A DNA stretch of 64,000 bases from G963422445 sp963422445 (GTDB lineage Bacteria; Pseudomonadota; Alphaproteobacteria; Thalassobaculales; Thalassobaculaceae), in contig OY729512.2 in assembly GCA_963422445.2 (NCBI GenBank), positions 5,022,001 to 5,086,000 of the forward strand, in the 5' to 3' direction. The position numbers and the translations under genes were made by a program. Below the pieces are notes generated by a model, which searched no databases, was not told where the DNA came from, and saw only the letters and a list, made by a program, of their open reading frames with translations. Positions 36,895 to 45,417 of this stretch are shown here, piece by piece; the stretch's first letter is position 1; every line of letters starts with the position of its first letter.

Positions 36895-37320
36895 GGTGGT
36901 CTCCGTTTTTCCGTGGTATCGGCCGCTTGTGAACTGCCGCCGCTTGTCTGACAAAGGAGTATCGCGGCGTCAGGACAATGGTTGCCTGACAACCACCGCG
37001 CGACAGCTCATACTGATTATAGATGCCACTGCGAAGGCCCGCAAAGCTGTTCGACGACAATCGGCGGCCCGGAAAACTCCAGAACCCCTCGGGGTAATGC
37101 CGAACATTCTGACACCCTGTGACCTGTAGAGGATTGGGTAGGGCGCCGCCGGACGACATCGTCCGGCTGACACCTGCAACATCCGGATCCTGACGAGCCC
37201 GTCGGTGGCATGGTCAGAATCGGAGTGCCAGGCGGAGACAAGCCAACGGGTCACGAGCGCGCGTCCGAATAGCCGGGACATCCGCGGTTGGAGTTGCCCC
37301 GTTTCAGTGGACGGTCAAGG
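36895..37320. other. Upstream region of pcaHG, no gene recognised
   Basis: About 425 bases between pcaH and an IS3 relic. It must contain the pcaHG promoter unless transcription enters from further away. I found no clear -35/-10 pair and no family-like frame. Confidence 0.4.
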
Positions 37321-37605
37321 GCTTGGGTATCATGCAGCTTCCCGGTAGCTCCTTTCGAAGTTGACGAGGGACTGATATCCCAGTCCCTGGTGACGACGGT
37401 GCGGGTGATACCACCCTTCGAGGGACTCGAAGCTCTCCCTCTGTGTCTGGCGATGCTCCTGGAACCGGGTGCGGTCGAGCCGCTCGCATTCGAGCGTCGC
37501 GAAGAAGTTCTCCGCCATGGCGTTATCGAAGCCGTCCCCCACCGAGCCCATCGACGGCGCCACGCCCCATTGGCGGCAGCGTTCACCGAAGGCCAATGAC
37601 GTGTA
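37321..37605 (-). pseudogene. IS3-family orfB transposase, C-terminal fragment
   Basis: The frame to 37330 gives GERCRQWGVAPSMGSVGDGF, DNAMAENFFATLECERLD with the catalytic Glu, RESFESLEGWYHPHRRHQGL and GYQSLVNFERSY, the end of an IS3-type integrase-like orfB. The first two catalytic Asp residues and orfA are missing, and no inverted repeat was found. Confidence 0.85.
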
Positions 37606-37682
37606 ATGGCAGCCCTGCCGAGGTGGGCGTTGAAAGGGGTGAATGTGACCTCGGACTCGCTTCAGAATCTACACGGGCCCCC

Positions 37683-38124
37683 TCAGCCGAAGACCAGCAC
37701 CGGCTCCCCGAGAACCTCGGCGCGCGGCGTCACCTCGAGGCCGGGGCGATCGGTGTGGCGGCGGGCCGACAGGCACTCCTCGTAGCTCGCACACGGCTGT
37801 TCGATGTACACGTCCCCATCGCGCACCGCCGCCGCGACCCGCATCGCCTCGTAGCGCAGCCACCCGGTGTTGGCGTCCGCGATCAGCCTGTCGCCGGTGT
37901 CCAGGATCGCGGCACACGCACGCACCCGTTCGACGTAGATGTCGGTGTCGCCTCCGACCTTGAGCTGGAAGCGGCGATACCCTTCATCGCGGTAGCCCGT
38001 GATGCTCACGGCTATCGCCTCGGGGGTATCCTGCGAGATGGCGCGGTAAAGAACGAAGTCGTCCCCGTAGCGCCCGCCGAGCAGCTCGCAAACCGGCATC
38101 CACGCAGCTTGGCCGAACACGCAC
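37683..38124 (-). pseudogene. Enolase-superfamily (mandelate racemase/hydroxyproline dehydratase-like) fragment
   Basis: It reads leftwards from the IS630 edge: FGQAAWMPVCELLGGRYGDD, EGYRRFQLKVGGDTDIYVER with the KxK-type lysine, LIADANTGWLRYEAMRV with a metal-binding Asp, and VYIEQPCASYEECLSARRHT with the metal-binding Glu. It then jumps straight to GLEVTPRAEVLGEPVLVFG and a stop, which is the family C-terminus. The segment carrying the third metal ligand and the catalytic Asp/His part is therefore deleted, and the N-terminus is removed by the IS630 insertion. The best match I know is cis-3-hydroxy-L-proline dehydratase. Confidence 0.75.
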
Positions 38125-38126
38125 TA

Positions 38127-39276
38127 GTGGATTGATTCCAACGTTTAGACCCCCTTTTTTCTTGCGGCGATGATGGTATCGGGATCGGCGGTCCAGACGA
38201 AGGGCCTGGCTTCTGTGGTGTTGTGTTCGTCGATGACGCGGCGGATGGCGTCCTGGAGTTCGCGTCCGGAGCGGAAGACGCCGTATTTGAGACGGCGTCG
38301 TGTCAGCTTGGCGAAGACGCCTTCGACCGCGTTCAGCCACGAGCTCGAGGTGGGGGTGACGTGGAAGGTCCAGCGCGGATGGCGTGCGAGCCAGACCCGG
38401 ATGTCCTTGTGCTTGTGAGTGGCGTCGTTGTCGAGGATGGCATGGACCGGGACGCCGGCGGGTATCGTGCGCTCGATGCGGTTGAGGAATCTCAGGAACT
38501 CCTGGTGGCGATGCCGACTGGCGTGCTGGCCGATGACCGTGCCGTCGAGCACGGTCAAAGCGGCGAACAGCGTCGTCGTGCCGTTGCGCTTGTAATCATG
38601 TGCCATGGTGGCGCCGCGGCCTTTCTTCAGAGGCAGGCCGGGTTGTGTGCGGTCAAGTGCCTGAATTTGCGACTTTTCATCGATCGACAGCACGACCGCG
38701 TGAGCCGGCGGCGCAACGGAGAGGCCGACGATGTCGGTCAGCGTCTCGACGAAAGCGGGATCGTTCGAAAGCTTGAACTGCCGCCAGCGGTGCGGTATCA
38801 GGCCATGCGCCTTCCAGACCGCCCATACCGTCGAAGCGGCAATCCCCACAGCCTTCGCCATCGCCCGCAGCGTCCAGTGGGTCGCCGCATGAGGCGGCGA
38901 GGTGTGGGTCAACCTTACGATCTTCGCCACTGGCTCAGGAGTCGGAGGCGTCTTGCCCGGCGGACGCGTCTTGTCCCGCAGAAGTCCGTCCATACCGTCT
39001 TCCATAGAAGCGGTCCTGCCAGCGCCAGACACTGTTCTTCGCCTTACCGGTCTCTCTCATGATGGCCATCCTGCCGAGCCCGTCGTCGCTCAGAAGAACG
39101 ATGCGCGCCCGCCAGACGTGCTTCTGCGGGCTCTTCGGGTCAGAGACAACCGTTTCAAGGCGATGCCGGTCGCCTGAAGTGAGCGTGAATGAAACACCAG
39201 GGCGCATCTTGCAGACCTCCGTGATCGACAAATCAGAAGAACATAATAACGGATATACTTGTAACGATCTATCCAC
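38127..39276 (-). mobile_element. IS630-family element (type a, copy 3)
   Basis: Ends GTGGATTGATTCC and (inward from the right) GTGGATAGATCGT, with TA at 38125-38126 and 39277-39278. It is inserted in an enolase-superfamily gene. This is the best-preserved type a copy. Confidence 0.9.
38145..39207 (-). CDS. IS630 transposase in two frames
   Basis: The N-terminal frame from 39207 has RPGVSFTLTSGDRHRLETVV, HVWRARIVLLSDDGLGRMA and KNSVWRWQDRF. At CTTCTATGGAA near 39005 the protein continues in the next frame as MEDGMDGLLRDKTRPPG to 38145. That frame carries VVLSIDEKSQIQALDRTQPG (first Asp), AILDNDATHKHKDIRV (second Asp) and TPTSSSWLNAVEGVFAKL (Glu). The frame change occurs at the same place in all three copies in this window, so it may be programmed or bridged by reinitiation at that ATG. 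Otherwise intact. Confidence 0.82.
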
Positions 39277-39470
39277 TAGACCTGCAGCGCAAGCGTGTTC
39301 ATGCCGCGCCGCATGTGGGTCACTCCACTGGCTGGCCAGACGCGAACCCCGCCCGGAACCGGGATCATCGCAGGCCCAGGGCAGCAAGAACTCGGGCAGC
39401 TAGTCACTTGGCACTGAAGTACGGTTCATTGCAGGATGGTCCTCCGAGTCCGACAATAGAGGTCATCTTG

Positions 39471-40129
39471 ATGGCACGCAGTACGGGACGGCCGCTGGCG
39501 GCCCTGATCCTGAGCGATGAGGAACGGTCATTTCTGGAAGCGCAGGTTCGCCGCCACCGTGTGGCGTGCTCCCTGTCGGATCGCTGCCGCATGATCCTGC
39601 GTTGTGCGGACGGGCCTGGCAACAAGGCGGTGGCGGCAGAGACCGGCGTGCACGAGCACACCGTCGGCAAGTGGCGGAGGCGCTTCGTCAAGGACCGCAT
39701 CGAGGGCCTGTCGGACGAACCCCGGCCGGGACGGCCACGCACCATCGAGGACGAGACGGTGGCGCAAGTGATCGAGCGAACCCTCACCTCGCGTCCTGCG
39801 GACGCCACCCACTGGTCGCTGCGCTCGATGGCGAAGGAGGCGGGGCTGTCGCACACGTCGATCTGGCGCATCTGGGGCGCCTTCGGCCTGTAGCCGCACC
39901 GGGCCGAGACGTTCAAGCTGTCGACCGATCCGCATTTCGTGGAGAAGGTCCGCGACATTGTCGGCCTCGACATGTCGCCGCCGGATCGCGCGCTGGTGCT
40001 CTGTGTCGACGAAAAGAGCCGGATCCAGGCCCTCGACCGAACCCAGCCGGTCCTGCCGGGCATCCCTGAGCGGCGCACCCATGACTACAAGCGCAACGGC
40101 ACGACCGCGCTCTTCGCCGCCCTCGACGG
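39471..40129 (+). pseudogene. IS630-family transposase, 5' part (type b)
   Basis: A second IS630 lineage. The frame begins MARSTGRPLAALILSDEERS and has HEHTVGKWRRRFVKDRIEGL (HTH), DATHWSLRSMAKEAGLSHTS, then a TAG at 39891-39893. After the stop it continues PHRAETFKLSTDPHFVEKV, VLCVDEKSRIQALDRTQPV (first Asp) and DYKRNGTTALFAALDG. There the DNA switches to element x sequence at about 40129. The second Asp and the Glu are lost. Confidence 0.82.
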
Positions 40130-41023
40130 CCATCGAGGCCCGGGAGACGCCGGCCCCGAAGCCGAACCGCAAGCGCGGCCGGCTCCGCAAGGGCGCGGAG
40201 AGGACGAAGGAGCCTGGGCGTCTCGAACGGCAAGCGAACGGGATGGATCTCGATGAGATGCTCGACGCGCTGCCGAAGGTCTGCGATCACGGGGCAAAGA
40301 AGACTGCCAAGGGGGTCCTGGAGGCCTGGCGCCGTTACAAGCTGCCTATCGACACAGCAGACTGCGGGGTGCCGCTGAGGACCGTCCTCACCTCGGCATC
40401 CGTCCATGACAGCCAAGTCGCGATCCCGCTGGCGATGATGACCGCCGGGCGTGTGACCAATCTCTACGATCTCATGGACGCGGCCTATGATGCCAGGGAG
40501 ATCTACCAGATGAGCGAACGGCTTGGCCATGTGCCGATCATCGATGTCAATCCGCGCCGGGACAAGGACCTCAAGGAGGAGCGAGACCGGGAGGTCCGGG
40601 CCCGGCGTGCAATAGGCCATGTCGATCCCGAGACCGTGCGGTTCCAGATCCGGTCCGGTGTCGAGAGGACCAACGCCCGCCTCAAGGATGAGTGTGGCGG
40701 GCGCCATGTCCGCGTCCGTGGACATTCCAGGGTCGCCTGCCATCTCATGGTCGGCATCCTGGCCCTGGCGGCTGACCCGTTGATACGTCTCGCCGTCCCA
40801 TAGCGCGCTCCGACAACGCATGCCGACCCTTCGCAGCCATCTCGAAGAGAGTGGCCCGGAGAGGCGTGTCCCGATGTCCGCAAAGGTCCCTGTTTGTTCT
40901 CATCATCTCTGATGAGACACCGCGAATCCATGGATTCCGACCTCCAGGTGCAGAGGTGACCGGGATCAACCGACCGATCCGGGCTCACCGGACCCTGGGG
41001 ACAGGAATTTTGCAAGAGGTTCC
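40126..41023 (+). mobile_element. Element x, 3' part (copy 4), fused to IS630
   Basis: From GGCCATCGAGGCCCGGGAG onward it matches element x copy 3 to the terminal repeat AATTTTGCAAGAGGTTCC. The frame to 40803 is open and encodes the whole type x catalytic region (TADCGVPLRTVLTSASVHD, NLYDLMDAAYDAREI, RSGVERTNARLKDECGGRH), joined in frame to IS630 residues. This is a deletion chimera of two elements. Confidence 0.8.
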
Positions 41024-41047
41024 ACGAACTTTAGATTTAGGTGACTA

Positions 41048-41849
41048 GGGCGTGTTGACGAATGATCGAAGCATGATCCATGCTGAGACAATGTGGACAA
41101 ACGCGAGGAACGTCCGAGCGAGCTTGTCATAACGTGTGGCAATGCGACGGAATTGTTTGAGCTTGTTGAAGAATCGCTCGACCTGCTGGCGCCGCTTGTA
41201 CTTTTCTCGATCGTGATGAATCGTCTCAGTCCGGTTCGACCGGGCGGGTATCACGGCTTCGACGCCCTGGTCGGCCAGCACCTGGCGAATGCCCTTGCTG
41301 TCATACGCCTTGTCCATGACCGCAGCCTCCGGTGCGGGAGAGCTGGGCAAAGCCTTCCACAGCAGCTCGAATCCCACACCATCATGGCGCTCGCCACCCG
41401 TCAACACGAAGGACACACCGGTTGTTTCGTTGGCACAGGCGACGTTCAGCTTGGTGGAGAACCCGCCCCGGGAGCGGCCGAGAGCCTGGGCCTCTTGGCC
41501 ACCGTTTTTTTTTTACCGCGCCGGCGGCGTGTTGATGAGCGCGCACGATGGTCGAATCGATGAACACTTCCTTGAGTGGTTCATCATCTACCTGTTGTAT
41601 CTGTTGCCAGAGCCGCGCCCAGAGGTGGCGCTTCTCCCAACGGCGAAACCGCTGATAAACGGCATTCCAATGGCCGAATTCGTCGGGCAGGTCGCGCCAT
41701 GGGGTTCCGGTCCGCGCCTGGTAGAGGACGGCTTCGATGAACATTCGGTCGCTGAGCCGTGGCGGGGCGCCGGCGGCGTGTTTGCTCTCACGCAGTAGCG
41801 GCTCGAGTGTCGACCAGATAGCATCCGTGATGAGCAGGCGTAACGCCAT
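41048..41849 (-). CDS. IS5-family transposase split at a run of ten A
   Basis: OrfA from 41849 has LLITDAIWSTLEPLLRESKH, RTGTPWRDLPDEFGHWNAVY and LKEVFIDSTIVRAHQHAAGA with the first Asp, then meets a run of ten A (seen as ten T, 41505-41514). Losing one A moves the frame to GGQEAQALGRSRGGFSTKLN and on through AAVMDKAYDSKGIRQVL (second Asp) and RRQQVERFFNKLKQFRRIAT (Glu) to 41048. Transcriptional or ribosomal slippage on the A run is the likely expression mode, as in related elements, but a plain indel mutation is the alternative. Confidence 0.82.
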
Positions 41850-41918
41850 GATAAGTCCCCGGAAAGTGTCATTGATGGAGAATGATTATCAGCATTTCAT
41901 GAATTCGTCAACACGACC
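41048..41918 (-). mobile_element. IS5-family element, type d
   Basis: Ends GGCGTGTTGACGAAT and (inward from the right) GGTCGTGTTGACGAAT, with TA at 41046-41047 and 41919-41920. The right TA is shared with the next IS. Confidence 0.87.
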
Positions 41919-41920
41919 TA

Positions 41921-43098
41921 GTGTCCTGATTCCAAAGTTCGTACCGTTATGATGTTGCGGCTGCAGCGGTTTCGAGGGTCCTGAGGCAGAAGCGCTTGAT
42001 GGACGCCAGGATTTCATCGGCTGTCTTGTGCCAGCGGAAGGGCTTGGGGTCCTCGTTGACGGTGTCGATGTACCCGGTGATCGCCTGCTCCAGCTCGACG
42101 GTCGATCGGTGAACCCCGCGCCGGATCTGCTTCTCTGTCAGATCGGCGAAGAAGCGCTCGACTTGGTTGAGCCACGAGGCAGAGGTCGGGGTGAAGTGAA
42201 CATGCCAGCGCGGTCGCCGGGCGAACCAGTCGCGGATCGTCTTCGTCTTGTGGGTCGAGTAGTTGTCCATGACGATGTGGATCTCGAGGTCGGGCGGCAC
42301 GTTAGCCTCGACGTGATCCAGGAACTTGCGGAACTCCACGCTGCGGTGGCGCCGATAGCACTGTCCGATGACCTTGCCTGTGGCGACGTCAAGGGCTGCG
42401 AAGAGCGAGGTCGTGCCGTTGCGCTTGTAATCGTGAGTGCGCCGCTCGACCTGCCCCGGGCGCAGCGGCAGCAGCGGCTGGGTGCGATCGAGGGCCTGAA
42501 CCTGCGATTTCTCGTCCACGCAGAGGACCATGGCATGCTGCGGCGGGTCCACGTAGAGCCCCACGATGTCGCGCGTCTTGTCCACGAAGTAGGGGTCTGC
42601 CGAGAGCTTGAAGGTCTCGCTCCTGTGCGGCTGAAGGGAAAAGGCTCGCCAGATGCGATTGACCGTCGACGGCGCATACCCCGTCGCCTGCGCCATCGAG
42701 CGCGTGCTCCATTGGGTCGCGTCACGAGGCTTCTCCTCAAGCGTCTTGCGCACCACCTCGGCCACGGCGTCGTCATCGATGCGCCGGGGACGGCCGGAGC
42801 GCGGCTCGTCGTCAAGCCCGTCAAGACGATGCTCTGCGAAGCGATTGCGCCACTTCCTGGCGGTCTGGCTGGTCACGCCCAGCACGCTCCCAATCTGCAC
42901 ATTGGTAAGCCCTTCGGCCGCCAGCAGCACGATGTGCGCCCGATCGGACAGGCCTCGCCAGACTTTGCGCCCGCGCGCCAGCCGCTCAAGCTCGTTGCGC
43001 TCGTCCGCGCTCAGCTTGATCTCCACCGAAAGTCGCATCACCATGCCCCCCGAATCGACACCACCCCCTTAACAATACGAACTTTGCGTACAGGACAC
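41921..43098 (-). mobile_element. IS630-family element, type c, complete
   Basis: Ends GTGTCCTGATTCCAAAGTT and (inward from the right) GTGTCCTGTACGCAAAGTT, with TA at 41919-41920 and 43099-43100. The right end sits in the start of a vapC gene. Confidence 0.9.
41947..43044 (-). CDS. IS630-family transposase, intact
   Basis: A 365-residue protein in one frame. It has an N-terminal HTH (LSDRAHIVLLAAEGLTNVQI then VTSQTARKWRNRFAEHRLDG), RPRRIDDDAVAEVVRKTL, STRSMAQATGYAPSTVNRIW, then the DDE parts VLCVDEKSQVQALDRTQPLL, HIVMDNYSTHKTKTI and HFTPTSASWLNQVERFFADL. An undamaged enzyme between good ends means this element may be mobile now. Confidence 0.92.
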   Translation of the reverse strand: MVMRLSVEIKLSADERNELERLARGRKVWRGLSDRAHIVLLAAEGLTNVQIGSVLGVTSQTARKWRNRFAEHRLDGLDDEPRSGRPRRIDDDAVAEVVRKTLEEKPRDATQWSTRSMAQATGYAPSTVNRIWRAFSLQPHRSETFKLSADPYFVDKTRDIVGLYVDPPQHAMVLCVDEKSQVQALDRTQPLLPLRPGQVERRTHDYKRNGTTSLFAALDVATGKVIGQCYRRHRSVEFRKFLDHVEANVPPDLEIHIVMDNYSTHKTKTIRDWFARRPRWHVHFTPTSASWLNQVERFFADLTEKQIRRGVHRSTVELEQAITGYIDTVNEDPKPFRWHKTADEILASIKRFCLRTLETAAAATS

Positions 43099-43511
43099 TA
43101 GACACGAATGTCGTATCCGAACTGTTGCGGACGTTTCCGGACCCGGGGGTCGAGGCATGGGTTGGGGACTGCCCGGCGACGGAACTGTATTTCTCGGCGA
43201 TCGGCGAGGCGGAGCTTCGTTACGGCGTCGCGATCATGCCGGCGGGCCGTCGCCAGGCCGCGCTTGCCTCCGCCATAGAGGGAATCCTGCGGGAGGACTT
43301 CGCCGGGCGAGTCCTGCCGTTCGACAGCCGCGCGGCCCGCGCCTATGCGGATATCGCTGCCATGCACCGTTCAGCCGGTCGCCCGGTCCCGCCGGCGGAC
43401 TGCCAGATTGCGGCGATCGCCCGTTCCCGCGGCCTGGCGGTGGCCACGCGCAACGTTCGCGACTTCGAAGACATCGAGATCAAGGTCGTCGATCCGTGTA
43501 CGGCGGCGTGA
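43099..43511 (+). pseudogene. vapC: VapC-type PIN-domain toxin, start removed by IS630
   Basis: The frame reads DTNVVSELLRTFPD from the very edge of the IS630 element, then LYFSAIGEAELRYGVAIMPA, GRVLPFDSRAARAYADIAAM, RPVPPADCQIAAIARSRGL and ATRNVRDFEDIEIKVVDP. PIN-domain acidic residues are seen in DTN, GEAEL, PADCQIA and RNVRDF. Only the first few residues before LDTN are missing, so the IS landed in the start region. No vapB antitoxin is present; it would have been on the far side of the IS. The stop overlaps the next start as GTGA. VapC enzymes cleave tRNA or rRNA. Confidence 0.8.
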
Positions 43512-45417
43512 GTGGTACAACCGAGGCCTTCGCGCGGGTCAGGATCGACGCCCTGCTCGAGGACGCGGGCTGGAACCTAACCGACGGCTCGAGCGTGCTG
43601 TTCGAACACGCGCTGCCCGACGGCACACAGGCCGATTACGCGCTCTACGACCGGCAGAGCCGGCCGATGGCGGCGATCGAGGCGAAGCGGGCGCGCATCG
43701 ATCCCATCGCCGCCCAGGACCAGGGCCGGCATTACGCCGAACGGCTCGGCGTGCCCTTTGTCTTCCTATCCAACGGCGAGGAAGTGCGGTTCCTCGACCG
43801 CGAGACCGACGCCCATGCGCGAAAGATCGCGGGCTTCTACGCCCAGGACGATCTGGAGCGGCGGATCGCCGTCCGCCGCAACCGTCGCGATCTGGCGACG
43901 GTCGCCATCGACCGCAGGATCGTCGACCGCGACTACCAGATCGAATGCGTCGAGGCGCTGTCCGTCGAGGTCTCGCGCGGGCGGCGCAAGCTGCTGGTCG
44001 AGATGGCGACGGGCACCGGCAAGACCCGAACGGCGGCGGCTTTCGTCAAGCGGCTGTTCGAGGCGGGCATCGTCACCCGCGTGCTGTTCCTCGTGGACCG
44101 AATCGCGCTGGTAGGCCAGGCCGAGGACGCGTTCACCGACCATCTCCGCGACTATCCCTGTCATGTGCTGCGGCCCGGCCGCGGCTTCGACCGCGCCAAG
44201 CGCATTACGATCTCGACCCTGCAGACCATGATCGCGGACTACCGCATGTTGTCGCCCGGCTATTTCGATCTCGTCATCACCGACGAATGCCATCGCTCGA
44301 TCTACGGCAAGTGGAGCGGCGTGCTGCGGCATTTCGACGGCATCCAGCTCGGCCTCACGGCCACGCCCTGCACGGCGGACGCCGACAGGCTCCCCGATCC
44401 CGAGGACGGGTCGTTCGTGCACGACACGCTGCGCTTCTTCGAACTTGCCGAGCCCAGCTTCCGCTACACGCTGCGCCGGGCCATCGGGGCGGGCCACCTC
44501 GTGCCCTACCGCATCTACAAGGCCTGACGGTCAAGACCGCCGCCGGGGACGGCTTCGAGGTCCGACGCGACGAGCTCGACTGGACCGCGATGGACGCGGG
44601 AACGCGGGCGGAGTTCGAGGAGTCGTTCGCCGCCTCGGACAGGATCATGGTCGATCCGCGCGCGCTGGAGCGCAGGTTCACCATCCCCGAGCGCAACCGC
44701 GCGATGGTGCGAGAGTTTCGCGACACGCAGGAGAAGGGCTTCATGGGCCGGGACGGCGTGCGGCGCTGGCCCGCCTGGGGCAAGACCATCGTGTTCGCGG
44801 TGACGAAGCGCCATGCCGAGACGCTGGCGGAGATGTTCGACGAGCACTTCGCGGACCTAAAGCCGCACCCGACCGTGCGCTACGCCGACTTCGTGGTGAG
44901 CGATGTCGGCGGCGGCCCGGCCCCCGACGCCGGCGCCATCATCAGGCGCTTCAAGGAGGAGGACTATCCGAAAATCCTCGTCAGCGTGAACATGCTGGAT
45001 ACCGGTTTCGACTGCCCGGAGGCGGTCAACCTCGTCATGGCGCGGTTCACGCGGAGCGCCATCCTCTACCGGCAGATGCGGGGCGGGGCATGCGCAAGGC
45101 GCCCCACATCGGCAAGACCGGGTTCACGATCTTCGATTTCGTCGGCGTGACGGATTTCCACGGCGACGACGAAGCGGATATTCCCGGCGTCGTCGTTTCG
45201 GGCGTGGCGGAACCTGGAAGGACATACGAGCCCCGCATGCTGCTGACGCTGGACGTGGACGACCATATCGACCCGGAGAGCCGCGACTGGCTGACGCTCG
45301 ACGAGACGGGTCGCATCGTGCGCACGCCGGAGCACGAGGCGCGCGCCGCCGAGGTCAGTGTGCGCGTCGAGGCCTGGCGCGGGGAACATGCGTTCGATGC
45401 GGAACAGGCCCGATGGG

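Noticed and set aside
39279..39470. Possible N-terminal part of the enolase-superfamily gene on the far side of the IS630 insertion.
   Set aside because: Translated frames (for example THMRRGMNTLALQV leftward) do not match the expected N-terminus of the family.
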